Shown: positions 34,797 to 44,257 of the stretch, piece by piece | Numbering within the stretch: the first letter of the stretch is position 1 | How the letters are laid out: the number at the start of each line of letters is the position of its first letter | Notes under the pieces: model-generated | What the model was told of the DNA's origin: nothing | Database searches by the model: none | Seen by the model: only the letters and a program-made list of their open reading frames with translations | Translations under genes and position numbers: made by a program | Assembly (NCBI RefSeq): GCF_001570365.1 | Contig: NZ_BBYK01000068.1 | Span: forward strand, 45,713 to 109,712 | DNA from: Microtetraspora fusca | GTDB taxonomy: Bacteria; Actinomycetota; Actinomycetes; Streptosporangiales; Streptosporangiaceae | Direction: 5' to 3' | DNA: 64,000 nt

Positions 34797-35898
34797 GCCC
34801 GAAGGGGTCGTGCCGCCCGTCGGGTTCCACCTGACCGTCGAGGGGACGCGCCGGCCAGTCGAGCAGGCGCGCCCCGAGCACCGCGGTCTCCAGGGTGAAC
34901 CGCTGGGTGGGGTCGGCCGGGGAGAAGCCGGTGAGCCTGCGCACCCGCTCCAGCCGGTAGGTGACGGCCCGGGTGCTGACGCCGAGCCGGCGCGCGGCGG
35001 CCGTGTGGTTCCCCTGGGACGCGAACACGGCCTCCAGGGTGGAAAGCAGCGGCTCCGGTCCGCCGCGCGCCGCCTCCAGCGGGCCGAGCACGGTGCCGAC
35101 CAGGTCCACGATCGCGCCGCGGTCGCGCAACAGAACGGGGAAGACGAGCAGGTCGGCCGCCTTGAGCACCTGGGCGCGCAGGCCGAGCCGCTCACCGAGG
35201 TCGATCGCGCCGACCGCCTCCCGGTACGACGTGACGATGCCGCCCGGCCCGTGGTGCGGCCGCCCGACACCGGCCCGCCACGCCGCGAGCGACGACCGTA
35301 CCTGGTGGGTGAACTCCCCCGTCGCCGCCGCCAGCGAGGCGGGCGCGGCGCAGACCAGCATGCCGTCGCGCCCGGCGACGAGGATGTTGTGCGAGCCGAA
35401 CCTCGCCACCAGCGCCCGCTCGATCCGCCGGAGCACGGGGGCGTCCGGCGGCAGCGGGTCCGCCGCCCGCACCACGGTCACGGCGTACGCCTCGGCCAGG
35501 CGGAGCCCGAAGTGCTCGGCCTGCCGCGCGTCGGCCCGGCCCTGGAGCAGGTCGTCCACGAACTCCCGGCGCGCCTGCTCCTCCCTGGCGATGGCGGTGA
35601 GGTGGGCCTCCTCGTACCCCTCGGCGAAGGCCGAGAGGCTGCGCCGTACGGCGCCCAGGATCGCGGCGGTCCCCGGCGCCGCCTGCGTCAGCTCGGCGGC
35701 GAGGAGGCAGGCGTCGGCGAGGGCGCGCAGCGGGACCCCGCGCTCGGCGGCGAGCGTGCCGCACACCCTGAGCGCGTCCGTCTCTGAGCGGTCGGGGAGC
35801 CGGCCGGTGGCGACGGACGCCGCCAGCGCGGAAAGGTACCCGCCGAGCAGGTCGGCGGGTACCCCGGTCGCCTCGCTCACCCGAACGAGCACGTCCAT
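34786..35898 (-). CDS. PucR-family transcriptional regulator
   Basis: A 370-residue regulator. The C-terminal helix-turn-helix (about 295-345, ASQGNHTAAARRLGVSTRAVTYRLERV in part) is of the PucR/CdaR type, and the central region (about 150-260) is a GGDEF-like degenerate signalling domain. The ATG at 35898 overlaps the permease stop (TGATG), so it is translated after the ABC exporter and may be its regulator. The last codons overlap the convergent QOR gene. Confidence 0.82.
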   Translation of the reverse strand: MDVLVRVSEATGVPADLLGGYLSALAASVATGRLPDRSETDALRVCGTLAAERGVPLRALADACLLAAELTQAAPGTAAILGAVRRSLSAFAEGYEEAHLTAIAREEQARREFVDDLLQGRADARQAEHFGLRLAEAYAVTVVRAADPLPPDAPVLRRIERALVARFGSHNILVAGRDGMLVCAAPASLAAATGEFTHQVRSSLAAWRAGVGRPHHGPGGIVTSYREAVGAIDLGERLGLRAQVLKAADLLVFPVLLRDRGAIVDLVGTVLGPLEAARGGPEPLLSTLEAVFASQGNHTAAARRLGVSTRAVTYRLERVRRLTGFSPADPTQRFTLETAVLGARLLDWPARPLDGQVEPDGRHDPFGLRG

Positions 35899-36698
35899 CA
35901 GACTCCTACGTCACGCCGGTCGAACGCGAGGACGGCCACCGCGAGAAGCACGGCCGTCGCGGCCAGCAGGACAAGATAGTCACCCGCCGGCCAGCCCTGG
36001 TAGACGGGCCTGCCGTCCAGGAAGTAGTGGAACGGCGAGATCCAGCGGAGCCAGGAGATCGCGTCCACGCTCTTGCCGAGCGTCTCGACGACGTACCCGC
36101 CGACCGCGTAGGCCGCGGTGACCGCCAGGGTGAGCGCCCTGCTCCCGGCGACCGCGCCCAGCGCGAGCGCCAGCGTGCCGAAGAACAGGACCAGCAGGTA
36201 CAGCCCGGCGTGCGCGGCGGCGATTCGCCCGATCGGCACGCCCATGTCATGGACGGCCGCCATGACGGCGATCAGGAGGAAGCTCACGAGCGCGACGCCC
36301 AGCAGGCCGAGGGCGAGCGCGGTGAACCGGCCGAGGATGAGCCGCCGCCGGCTGATCGGCAGGGTGAGGACCAGCTCCAGCGTGCCGGACTCCTCCGGCC
36401 CGGCGACGGCCCGGTTGCCGAGCACCGCCGCGCACATGATCAGCATCATGGGGCCGAAGAGCTGGTACGCGATGACCTGGAGGTATCCGGCGCCGCTCGT
36501 CATGTCGGCCAGCCCGCCCATGAGGTCCTTGAGCGCGCCCGGATACTTGGCCAGCGCGGCCTTCTCGTAGAAGTCCGGGTTCGCCGCGATGCTGTCGTAG
36601 ATCGACAGGTAGAGCAGGAAGAACGCGCAGACCCCGACGGTCCAGCCGATGAGCGCCCTGCGGTAGTCGCCCAGGGTCTTACGCACGAGCGCGGACAT
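35898..36698 (-). CDS. ABC-2 type transporter permease
   Basis: A 266-residue protein with about six membrane helices (AFFLLYLSIYDSI, then GFALALGLLGVALVSFLLIAV-like stretches). ABC-2 type export permeases lack a binding protein. The segment ESGTLELVLTLPISRRRLILGR is typical of the cytosolic coupling region. ATG at 36698 overlaps the ATPase gene by 20 bases. The export substrate is unknown; the pair could be a drug or lipid exporter. Confidence 0.82.
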   Translation of the reverse strand: MSALVRKTLGDYRRALIGWTVGVCAFFLLYLSIYDSIAANPDFYEKAALAKYPGALKDLMGGLADMTSGAGYLQVIAYQLFGPMMLIMCAAVLGNRAVAGPEESGTLELVLTLPISRRRLILGRFTALALGLLGVALVSFLLIAVMAAVHDMGVPIGRIAAAHAGLYLLVLFFGTLALALGAVAGSRALTLAVTAAYAVGGYVVETLGKSVDAISWLRWISPFHYFLDGRPVYQGWPAGDYLVLLAATAVLLAVAVLAFDRRDVGV

Positions 36699-37602
36699 GC
36701 CCGGCCTCCTCGTCGCCGTGCTCTTCCTCGCTGTAGTAGGTGAGGAAGATCTCCTCCAGGTCGGGCTCCGCGCTGACCATGTGGACGACGGTGAACCGCG
36801 CCGCCGCCTTGATCAGCGCGTCGGGGCGGCCGTCGATGGTGCAGCGCAGGTTCGCGCCCTCGACGATCAGGTCTCGCACGCCCGGCAGGTTCTCGAACGC
36901 CTCCCGGGGGACCGGCGCGTCGAAGTGGAGCTCGACCTTCCTGACCGCACGCTCCCTGAGCGCGGCGACGTCCTCGACCGCGACCAGGCGGCCGGAGCGG
37001 ACGATGCCGACCCGGTCGGAGACGTGCTCGACCTCGGCCAGGACGTGCGAGGACATCAGGACGCTGCGGCCCTCGCGCCTGACCTCGCGGACCATGGCGA
37101 GGAACTCCTGCTGGACGAGGGGGTCGAGGCCGCTCGTCGGCTCGTCGAGGATGAGCAGTTCGGGCTCGTGCATGAACGCCTGGATCAGGCCGATCTTCTG
37201 CTTGTTGCCCTTGGAGAGCTCGCCCATCCGGGCCGACAGGTCGGCCTCCAGCCGTTCGGCGAGCTCCTCGATGCGGCGCCGCGGCGGCCCGCCGCGCACG
37301 GCGGCCATGAACTCGAGATAGGCGCCCGCCTTCTCGCGTCCCTCCACGGCCAGCTCGCCGGGCAGGTAGCCGATCCTGGCCCGCGCCCGGCTGTCGCGCG
37401 GATCGAGGCCGAGGACGACGGCCCGGCCCGACGTCGGCCTGATCACGTCGAGGAGCAGCCGGATCGTCGTCGTCTTCCCCGCGCCGTTGGGGCCGAGATA
37501 TCCGAAGACCTCGCCCGGCTGGATCTCCAGGTCGAGGTCCTGCAGGCCCCGTCGTTTCCCGTAGAACTTGGTCAGTCCTTCGGTCAGAACAACCGCTGTC
37601 AT
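36679..37602 (-). CDS. ABC transporter ATP-binding protein
   Basis: A 307-residue ATPase of the drug-exporter type. Walker A GPNGAGKTT (about 39-47), signature LSKGNKQKIGLI (about 137, with LSKGNKQ instead of LSGGQ, normal for this clade), Walker B LLILDEPTSGLD and an H-loop SSHVLAEV. A C-terminal extension of about 80 residues follows. The ATG at 37602 has GGAGGA upstream. It is the first gene of the exporter-PucR operon. Confidence 0.9.
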   Translation of the reverse strand: MTAVVLTEGLTKFYGKRRGLQDLDLEIQPGEVFGYLGPNGAGKTTTIRLLLDVIRPTSGRAVVLGLDPRDSRARARIGYLPGELAVEGREKAGAYLEFMAAVRGGPPRRRIEELAERLEADLSARMGELSKGNKQKIGLIQAFMHEPELLILDEPTSGLDPLVQQEFLAMVREVRREGRSVLMSSHVLAEVEHVSDRVGIVRSGRLVAVEDVAALRERAVRKVELHFDAPVPREAFENLPGVRDLIVEGANLRCTIDGRPDALIKAAARFTVVHMVSAEPDLEEIFLTYYSEEEHGDEEAGHVRARA

Positions 37603-37720
37603 GACCGGAATGGTCCTCCCGGTGCCGCGCGGAGGAAATACCCGTCATCGGATATCTGGCGATCTCTTCCTTTCGCGGTTCCGGCAACCGGCCCCGATCA
37701 CCCCGGGTCGCGGCCGGGGG

Positions 37721-38689
37721 TCATCGCCCCGCGCCCGCCCCACGCCGGGACCCCGCCGCCCAGCGGGCGCCGACCGCGAGCGCCGCCGCCGTCCAGGACA
37801 CCGCCCGGGCGAGCCGTACGGCACGGCGGATGTCGGGGACGGCGGGGCGCGGCCCATCCCCCAGCTCGGGCCGCGCTTCGAGCCGCCCGCCGTAGTCGTT
37901 CACACCGCCGAGCCGTACGCCGAGGGCTCCGGCGAAGGCGGCCTCGCAGTGGCCGGAGTTGGGGCTCGGGTGGCGGTGCCCGTCCCTCCGCAGCGCGGCC
38001 AGCGCCCGGCGGGACGACCCGCGAGTGACGGGAGCGAGGGCGACGGCGAGCAGGCCGGTCAGCCGGGCCGGGGCGAGGTTGGCCACGTCGTCGAGCCGGG
38101 CGGACGCCCAGCCGAACCGCTCATGGCGCGGGGAGCGATGGCCCACCATGGCGTCGAGCGTGTTGATCGCCCGGTAGGCGAGCAGGCCGGGCACCCCCGC
38201 CACCGCGCCCCAGAAGAGCGGCGCGACGGTGGCGTCGGAGGTATTCTCCGCGACGGACTCGACCGTGGCTCGCGCCAGTTCCGGCGCGTCCAGCCGGGAG
38301 GGATCCCGCCCGCACAGGTGCGGCAGCCGCGCGCGGGCGGCGGCGAGGTCGCCGGACTCCAGGGACGTGGCCATGTGCGCGCCCTCGCGGCCGAGCGTGG
38401 TCCCTCCGAGGACGGCCCAGGTGGCGGCGGCGGTGACGGCGGTACGCGCCAGCGGACGGCGGCGGGTGAGCCGGTCCGCGGCGACCCCGATCCCGGCGAC
38501 CGCGCCCACACAGATCGCGGTGAACAGCGTCCCGCGCGCCCGTGAGTCGGCGTATATCCGGTTCTCCAGGGCGGCGACGCGGCCTCCGAAGACGGCGACC
38601 GGATGTCCCTTGCGGGGGTCGCCCACGAGGGCGTCGACGACGGCCCCGAGTGCCATCCCTGCGGCGGTGTACCTCTCCGTGCGTATCAC
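37721..38689 (-). CDS. cobD: adenosylcobinamide-phosphate synthase (CobD/CbiB)
   Basis: A 322-residue multi-pass membrane protein of the CobD/CbiB family, which links aminopropanol (or its phosphate) to cobyric acid in cobalamin synthesis. The N-terminal DALVGDPRKGHPVAVFG and the later VESVAENTSDATVAPLFWG are the conserved family motifs. The GTG at 38689 gives a normal N-terminus, but there is no clear ribosome binding site, so leaderless translation is possible. It is unlinked to cobT/cbiX (25 kb apart). Confidence 0.9.
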   Translation of the reverse strand: MIRTERYTAAGMALGAVVDALVGDPRKGHPVAVFGGRVAALENRIYADSRARGTLFTAICVGAVAGIGVAADRLTRRRPLARTAVTAAATWAVLGGTTLGREGAHMATSLESGDLAAARARLPHLCGRDPSRLDAPELARATVESVAENTSDATVAPLFWGAVAGVPGLLAYRAINTLDAMVGHRSPRHERFGWASARLDDVANLAPARLTGLLAVALAPVTRGSSRRALAALRRDGHRHPSPNSGHCEAAFAGALGVRLGGVNDYGGRLEARPELGDGPRPAVPDIRRAVRLARAVSWTAAALAVGARWAAGSRRGAGAGR

Positions 38690-38932
38690 GGGGGGAATTG
38701 TCTCGTGTTGGCGTGGAACGTGACCGCCGGGTCGGCGGTCCCGCGACACGCGGGTCAGCCCGAGGAGAAGAGATCCCCGTGGTCGCCAGGGTGCGGCCGG
38801 GTCTAGGAAACGCAAAACGACCATGAGTAGAGTCGTTATGAAACGGCCGCCTTTCCCACCCGCGAATCGATTCGGCTTTCACCGAAAAGGTCGCGCTTTA
38901 TCACATTTTGTCCGACCGGATATGGGGAGCTC

Positions 38933-40096
38933 GTGAACCGGGATCCTGAGCCCAGTCGCCTATGTGACCGTTGCGGGGCAGATGTGGGGAGCCTCCCCAC
39001 CTGCCCGCGATGCGGCCGTTCCCTGCCCGAACCACAGCCGCCCCGGCCGCCGACGGCGGAGCCGTCCGCGGAAGGCCGGCTCTGGCTGTCCCCGGAGACC
39101 TCTCCGTACTGGGCTCCCAAGCCGGTACGGCAGCCGGGCCGGGAGACGCCGGGAGGGCCGCGCCCCCCGGAGGGATCGGCGACGTGGGAAGGGCCGCCGC
39201 CGCACGCGGCGCAGGAGCGTGCGGCATGGGACCGACCGGCGGCGTGGGACGATCCGGCCGCACGCGCGGCACCGGGAGACGGCTACGCGGCGGGGACGTG
39301 GGAGGCGGGGCCGGGCGGCGGGTCGTGGCCGGAGCCTTCGGAAGAGCCCGTGGAGCCGTGGCGCCTGCGGAACCGGCGCTGGCCCAAGGTCGCGCTGGTC
39401 GTCGCTCCGGCGCTGCTCTCGCTCGCGCTCGTGTGGTGGCTCGTCGCCGGGCGCTCCACCGGACCGACGCACACGGGCACGCCGCTGGGCTCGGCCGCCA
39501 CGGCCGGCCCGGACGCCTCGACGGAGCCGGCGGGCTCCTCGACACCCGATGAGACGCCGGACCCCGCGGCCACGGAACCCGACCCGGAGACCGACACAGA
39601 GACCGACACAGAGACCGCCACAGAGACCGACACGGCGGGCGGCTCGGATGAGGAGGCCGGAAGGCAGGCGCAGGCGATCGACACCCTCCTGACGGGCAGC
39701 CACTCCGCGCGCTCGGGACTGAGCGACGCGATAGCGAGCGTGAGCGGCTGTGACGGCTCCGGCGCCGACACGATCGCGTCCATCACCGACAGCCGCCGCG
39801 AGCAACTCGCCTCGGCCCGGAAGCTCGATGTGTCGTCCCTGTCCGGCGGCGACGACCTCAAGTCGACGCTGATCGAGGCGCTGGACGCGTCGGCGGACGC
39901 GGACGCCGCCTTCCTGTCCTGGGCCCGGCGGTACCTGGCGGGCGGCTGCACCGGCCCCGTCACGGGCGACGACGACTACGCCACGGGTCTCGACCGGTCG
40001 GCGGACGCCCAGGACGCCAAGACCCGCTTCGTGGAGCGGTGGCGTCCCGTCGCCACGGCGTTCGGTCTCACGCTCTGGCGGGTCGACCAGATCTGA
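38933..40096 (+). CDS. zinc-ribbon membrane protein with extracellular helical domain
   Basis: A 387-residue protein. The N-terminus has two CxxC pairs (CDRCGADVGSLPTCPRCG, about 11-28), a zinc ribbon. A Pro-rich linker leads to one membrane helix near residue 160 (VALVVAPALLSLALVWWLVAG). Outside the cell there is an Asp/Glu/Thr-rich stalk with TDTETDT repeats, then a folded domain from about 235 with paired cysteines (VSGCDGSG and AGGCTGP). The GTG at 38933 has GGGGAG upstream. Function unknown. Confidence 0.75.
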   Translation: MNRDPEPSRLCDRCGADVGSLPTCPRCGRSLPEPQPPRPPTAEPSAEGRLWLSPETSPYWAPKPVRQPGRETPGGPRPPEGSATWEGPPPHAAQERAAWDRPAAWDDPAARAAPGDGYAAGTWEAGPGGGSWPEPSEEPVEPWRLRNRRWPKVALVVAPALLSLALVWWLVAGRSTGPTHTGTPLGSAATAGPDASTEPAGSSTPDETPDPAATEPDPETDTETDTETATETDTAGGSDEEAGRQAQAIDTLLTGSHSARSGLSDAIASVSGCDGSGADTIASITDSRREQLASARKLDVSSLSGGDDLKSTLIEALDASADADAAFLSWARRYLAGGCTGPVTGDDDYATGLDRSADAQDAKTRFVERWRPVATAFGLTLWRVDQI

Positions 40097-40264
40097 CCGT
40101 ACGGGCCGGGTCGTGTCTGACAGATCAAGCCCTGCTGCGCGCGGCCCAGACGGCGCCTCGCCGCGTTGACACCCCACCCACGGAGGAGATCGACAGTGTG
40201 GACGGCCCCAGGCACCGCCTGCGACCATCGCGCTGGCGGTGAAACGTTCTGAGAGGAAGGACGC

Positions 40265-40624
40265 GTGACAATGGCACGAGTGCTGGTAGTGGGTCTCGAT
40301 CCCGCCAAGATCCAGGGCTGGGACCCGGAGCCGGTCCAGGCGGCGTTGGCGCGCGGCCAGGCCCGTTTCGACGATCACGGCATCGAGGCCGACTGGTGCC
40401 TGGTGGCACTCGACGAGAACCCCGAAGAAGCAATCGAGAAGGCGCTGACCCGCGAAGACTACGCCTGCGTGGTGATCGGGGGCGGCATCCGCAAGCACGA
40501 GCCGTTGCTCGAATTCTTCGAGAGGGTGGTCAACATGGTCCGGCGGCACGCGCCCGACGCGGCCATCGCCTTCAACAGCGGTCCCGAGGACTGCGCCGAC
40601 GCGGCTCTGCGGTGGCTGCGTTAG
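40265..40624 (+). CDS. conserved hypothetical protein (119 residues)
   Basis: A small soluble protein with the features ARVLVVGLDP and DYACVVIGGGIRKHEPL (about residue 63), and a last stretch FNSGPEDCADAALRWL. It looks like a small alpha/beta fold related to Rossmann-type proteins, but I cannot name the family. The GTG at 40265 has AGGAAGG upstream; an ATG six bases later is an alternative. It is preceded by a 168-base gap with a TTGACA hexamer near 40164 as a possible -35 element. Confidence 0.65.
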   Translation: MTMARVLVVGLDPAKIQGWDPEPVQAALARGQARFDDHGIEADWCLVALDENPEEAIEKALTREDYACVVIGGGIRKHEPLLEFFERVVNMVRRHAPDAAIAFNSGPEDCADAALRWLR

Positions 40625-40736
40625 GAGGAGCAGGCGCTCCACAACACATCTGGCCCCCTGACCGGGCCTTCTCCTCGTCGGCGGTGAGGGCGGGACCCCG
40701 CCCCGCCGTACGGGCGGTGGCTGGCATGCTGGGAAC

Positions 40737-41498
40737 ATGGCCGGACGGGAGCTGTCCGTCACCGTCGCGCCCGAGCTGCGGCTGTTCCTCTCGCCTCGCG
40801 TGCGGCGCGCGGAAGCGCGGGCCGCAGCGGGAGAGACCGGCGGAGAAGCGGCGGGAGAGACGACGCTCCCGGTCCCCTACGACGGCACGTCCTCGCTCGG
40901 GCACGTGGTCGAGTCGATCGGCGTGCCGCTCACCGAGGTCGGCGCGCTGGTGGTGGAGGGCCGCCCGGTGCCCCCGGCGTACCGGCCCGCGCCGGGCGAG
41001 GCCGTACGGGTGCTCGGGGTCGAGCGGCCGCAGCGGGTGCCCTCGCCCCGGTTCCTGCTCGACGTGCACCTGGGCACGCTCGCCCGGCGGCTGCGGGTGG
41101 TCGGCGTCGACACGGCGTACCGCAACGACCTGGACGACGACACGCTGATCGAGCGGGCGAACGCCGAGCGACGGGTGCTGCTGACCCAGGATCGCGGGCT
41201 GCTCAGGCGCAGGGCCCTGTGGCTCGGGGCGTACGTCCGGGGATCACGGCCGGACGAGCAGCTCGCCGACGTTCTGGAGAGGTTCGCGCCGCCGCTGGCC
41301 CCGTGGACCCGCTGCACGGCCTGCAACGGGCCGCTGGTCGCGACGGGCAAGGCCGAGGTGGTGCGGAGGCTGCCGCCGGGCACGCGCCGCACCTACGAGA
41401 CGTTCGCCCGCTGCCCGGTCTGCCACCGGGTCTACTGGCGCGGGGCGCACGGCGACCACCTTGAGGAGATCATCGCCATGGCGCGGCGAATCGTGTGA
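40737..41498 (+). CDS. Mut7-C RNAse-domain protein with ubiquitin-like N-terminus
   Basis: A 253-residue protein. The N-terminal 95 residues are the Mut7-C ubiquitin-like domain (SLGHVVESIGVPLTEVGALVV). The C-terminal part is Mut7-C: LDVHLGTLARRLRVVGVDTAYRNDLDDDTLIERANAERR is the PIN-like core, given here in part, and a zinc ribbon with CTACNG (about 193) and CPVCHR (about 225). The family is related to PIN-type nucleases, so a role in RNA processing is likely but untested. ATG at 40737. Confidence 0.85.
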   Translation: MAGRELSVTVAPELRLFLSPRVRRAEARAAAGETGGEAAGETTLPVPYDGTSSLGHVVESIGVPLTEVGALVVEGRPVPPAYRPAPGEAVRVLGVERPQRVPSPRFLLDVHLGTLARRLRVVGVDTAYRNDLDDDTLIERANAERRVLLTQDRGLLRRRALWLGAYVRGSRPDEQLADVLERFAPPLAPWTRCTACNGPLVATGKAEVVRRLPPGTRRTYETFARCPVCHRVYWRGAHGDHLEEIIAMARRIV

Positions 41499-41593
41499 CA
41501 TGTCCGGAATATGCAAACACCGATGTCCGAGAGAGGAAAGACGGCCGGACGCCTGACGGGGTTCACTCCTAGCACACGAAAGGAGTGCCTAAC

Positions 41594-41799
41594 ATGCCCG
41601 AAACTCCCACGTCAGAGTTCTGGAAGACCCTCAAGCCGATCGAGAACTCCCAGAAACCGGACGCGCTCCCCGAGGTCTACCTTTCCAAGGTCGCCACCGA
41701 CGACGACCGCTACTACGTGCCGTTCAGCGAGACCGTGGGCTCCCGTCCGCTGTGGATCAACGTCAAGGACGACAGCTGGGCCGCCGCAGCCCAGGTGAG
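41594..41799 (+). pseudogene. truncated cupin gene remnant (5' end)
   Basis: The first 68 or so codons, from an ATG with AAGGAG upstream, look like the N-terminus of a cupin (ChrR/DAD dioxygenase-like) protein: EFWKTLKPIENSQKPDALP, then YYVPFSETVGSRPLWINVKDDSWA. The cupin barrel itself is absent. Near 41795-41800 the sequence abruptly becomes the 3' end of a different gene in another frame. This is best explained by a deletion that joined two genes. Confidence 0.7.
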
Positions 41800-41916
41800 C
41801 GCCAATTCTCCAGCCAGGCGCACTTCGCCCGGGTGTTCCGCGCCCACTTCGGCCACACCCCGAGCGAGGCCCGGTCACTCGGAGTCGTACGGCAGCCGCC
41901 GCTGGATGAGGAGTAG
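41800..41916 (+). pseudogene. AraC-family regulator remnant (3' end)
   Basis: In the frame beginning at 41800 the translation reads RQFSSQAHFARVFRAHFG followed by HTPSEARSLG, which is the second helix-turn-helix of AraC regulators, ending at a TAG at 41914-41916. Nothing upstream belongs to it; the join is with the cupin remnant. Its last part lies opposite the end of cydB. It is a gene fragment, not a working regulator. Confidence 0.75.
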
Positions 41917-42864
41917 CCACCCGATCGACGGCAGGATCAGCAGCGCGCCCACGCCGAGCACGATCAACATGACCAGGAGCACCTCGGGTCCGGCCGCCGC
42001 CTGCCGGTAGGTGAAGGACGGCGGCAGCATCACGGGGTACTGCGCGACCGGCCACCCCCACATCACCGCGGTCACCGCGAGCACCGCCGTGAGGCGGACC
42101 AGCAGGTACCGGCGCACCAGGAGCAGGCCGAGCGACGCCAGGCCCATGACGGCGCTGACCACGACCACGGGCAGCGCGCGGTGGGTGAGCCCGTCGAAGA
42201 GCCCGGGGGCGTCCAGGCGCAGCACGCCGATGCCGGCCAGCGCGATCAGGCCCACCACGATCCCGGTGCCGATCGCCCTGCGCCGGAACCCCTCCGGGTC
42301 GAGCCCGGCCCGTACGGCGTCGTCGCACAGATAGACGGCGGCGAGATAGGCGCAGACGCCGACCGCGAGTACGCCGCCGAAGACGGAGGTCGGGTTCAGC
42401 CAACTGCCGAGCAGGGGCCCCGTGGCCAGGCCGCGCGGCACCCGGCCCGACGCGATCCCCCCGGCGACCGTGCCCAGGAAGAACGGGGTGACCACCGAGG
42501 AGATCGCGAACGCGGCGCCGAACAGGCGCCGCTGCCACCACTGCGTGCTCACCTTGCGGAAGACGAACGCCGAGCCGCGGCAGATGATCCCGAGGGCCGC
42601 CCCCGTCAGCGGGATGTAGAGCGTGGACATGACCGCCGCGAACACCGGGGGGAACCCCGTCCACAGGACGACGAGCACGAAGATCAGCCAGACGTGGTTG
42701 GCCTCCCAGACCGGCCCGATCGCGTGCTCGATGAGCCGCCGGTTCGCGTGCTCGCGCCCGGCGAGCAGGTCCCAGACGCCGCCGCCGAAGTCCGCCCCGC
42801 CGAGCAGCGCGTAGAGGGTGAGGCCCACCCACAGCACGACCAGCACGATCTGCGCAGTGTCCAT
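41875..42864 (-). CDS. cydB: cytochrome bd oxidase subunit II
   Basis: A 329-residue multi-pass membrane protein. It opens with IVLVVLWVGLTLYALLGGADFGGGVWDL, given in part, the family hallmark with the conserved GGADFG. The C-terminus is VGALLILPSIGWLLLI. Subunit II forms the heterodimer of the bd quinol oxidase that reduces oxygen to water without proton pumping. The ATG at 42864 follows cydA by 21 bases. Its 3' end overlaps the AraC remnant on the opposite strand. Confidence 0.93.
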   Translation of the reverse strand: MDTAQIVLVVLWVGLTLYALLGGADFGGGVWDLLAGREHANRRLIEHAIGPVWEANHVWLIFVLVVLWTGFPPVFAAVMSTLYIPLTGAALGIICRGSAFVFRKVSTQWWQRRLFGAAFAISSVVTPFFLGTVAGGIASGRVPRGLATGPLLGSWLNPTSVFGGVLAVGVCAYLAAVYLCDDAVRAGLDPEGFRRRAIGTGIVVGLIALAGIGVLRLDAPGLFDGLTHRALPVVVVSAVMGLASLGLLLVRRYLLVRLTAVLAVTAVMWGWPVAQYPVMLPPSFTYRQAAAGPEVLLVMLIVLGVGALLILPSIGWLLLIQRRLPYDSE

Positions 42865-42885
42865 CAGGCGTCCATGGCTTGTCCG

Positions 42886-44241
42886 TCAGGCCCTTTCCTG
42901 GGGGGCGACCGCGCGCACCGGCGCGGCCCTGGTCATGAGCCGCAGTACGTAGAGGGTCGCCACGGTGAGGACCAGATAGACCACCAGCACGATGAGGAAT
43001 CCGCCCCACAGGCCGGGCGCGGGGTTCACCGCCTCGATCGTGCGCATCCTGCCGACCGCGATCCAGGGCTGGCGGCCCACCTCGGTCACGATCCAGCCCG
43101 CCTCGACGGCGACGACGGCGGCCACCCCGGCGAGCGCGGCCAGCCAGAGGAACAGCCGCGGGCGGGGCAGGTCGCGCCGCCGCCACCACGCGACCGCCAG
43201 CCAGGCGGACATCAGGAGCAGGAAGAACCCGCTCGCCACCATCACGTCGAACCCCCAGTGGACCGGGTTGATCGGCGGCCGGTCGGCGCGCGGCACCTGA
43301 TCCAGCCCCTTGACCAGGGTCGAGGGGCTGAGCCCGACAAGGAGCGAGAGCCCGCTCGGCACCTCGACCGCCCAGTGCAGCGTGTCGTTCCGGACCACGC
43401 CGCCGAGGCTGAGCGGCGCGTGCGTGCGGGTGCGGAAGAGCGCCTCGGCCGCCGCGAGCTTGGTCGGCTGATACTCGGCGATGACCCTCCCGGCGTAGTC
43501 GCCGACGAAGATCTGGATCGGGGAGAGAACCGCGCCGAGCGTGAACGGGGTCAGGAAGCCCAGCCGGTGGTAGCGGTCCCGGCGCCCGCGCAGCATCCCC
43601 ACCGCGTAGACGGCCGCGGTGGCGAACCCGGTCACCATGAGCGCCGCGATGATCATGTGGACGGTCTGGTGCAGCGTGGCCGGGTTGAACATGGCCGCCA
43701 TCGGATCGACCCGGGTCACCCGGCCGTTCTCCAGCTCGAAGCCGCGCGGCTGGTTCATCCACGCGTTGGCGCACACGACGAAGAACGCCGACGCCACACC
43801 CGCGATCGCGATGGGCAGCCCGCTCAGCATGTGGATACGCGGCGGCAGCCGGTCCCAGGCGTACAGGTAGATGCCGAGGAAGATCGCCTCCATGAAGAAG
43901 GCCACACCCTCCATCGCGAACGGGATCCCGATCACCTGGCCGTACACGTCCATCAGACCCGGCCACAGCAGGCCCATCTCGAAGCTGAGGATCGTGCCCG
44001 ACACGGCGCCCACCGCGAAGAGCACGCCGACCGCCTTGGCCCACCGCCGCGCCAGCAGCATGCGGTCGGCATCGCCGGTCCGTACGGCCCGCCACTCCAT
44101 GAAGAGGAGCAGGCCGGGCATCCCCACGCCCAGGCAGGCGATGATGATGTGCCACCCGAGCGAGAACCCCATCTGCATCCGGGCCGCGAGCAGGTCGGCC
44201 GGGCTGGCCGGGCCCGCCGCGAGGGCGAGCGGGCTCAGCAC
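42886..44241 (-). CDS. cydA: cytochrome bd oxidase subunit I
   Basis: A 451-residue multi-pass membrane protein of the short (non-long Q-loop) type. MQMGFSLGWHIIIACLGVGMP near the start holds the haem-ligand His; EMGLLWPG and GRQPWIAVGRMRT (about 366) are conserved in CydA. It binds haems b558, b595 and d and oxidises quinol. The start is GTG at 44241; the ribosome binding site is weak (GACGGG). A perfect 12-base palindrome lies 17 bases upstream. Confidence 0.93.
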   Translation of the reverse strand: MLSPLALAAGPASPADLLAARMQMGFSLGWHIIIACLGVGMPGLLLFMEWRAVRTGDADRMLLARRWAKAVGVLFAVGAVSGTILSFEMGLLWPGLMDVYGQVIGIPFAMEGVAFFMEAIFLGIYLYAWDRLPPRIHMLSGLPIAIAGVASAFFVVCANAWMNQPRGFELENGRVTRVDPMAAMFNPATLHQTVHMIIAALMVTGFATAAVYAVGMLRGRRDRYHRLGFLTPFTLGAVLSPIQIFVGDYAGRVIAEYQPTKLAAAEALFRTRTHAPLSLGGVVRNDTLHWAVEVPSGLSLLVGLSPSTLVKGLDQVPRADRPPINPVHWGFDVMVASGFFLLLMSAWLAVAWWRRRDLPRPRLFLWLAALAGVAAVVAVEAGWIVTEVGRQPWIAVGRMRTIEAVNPAPGLWGGFLIVLVVYLVLTVATLYVLRLMTRAAPVRAVAPQERA

Positions 44242-44257
44242 GGCAACGCCCGTCGGG

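Noticed and set aside
38690..38932. Possible cobalamin riboswitch upstream of cobD.
   Set aside because: A hairpin (GACCGCC/GGCGGTC) is there, but the conserved B12-box sequence and the upstream core (GGGAA...GGTG...) are not found.
40097..40264. Small RNA or peptide gene in the gap before the 119-residue protein.
   Set aside because: A TTGACA hexamer is present, but no matching -10 or conserved structure; it looks like an ordinary promoter region.
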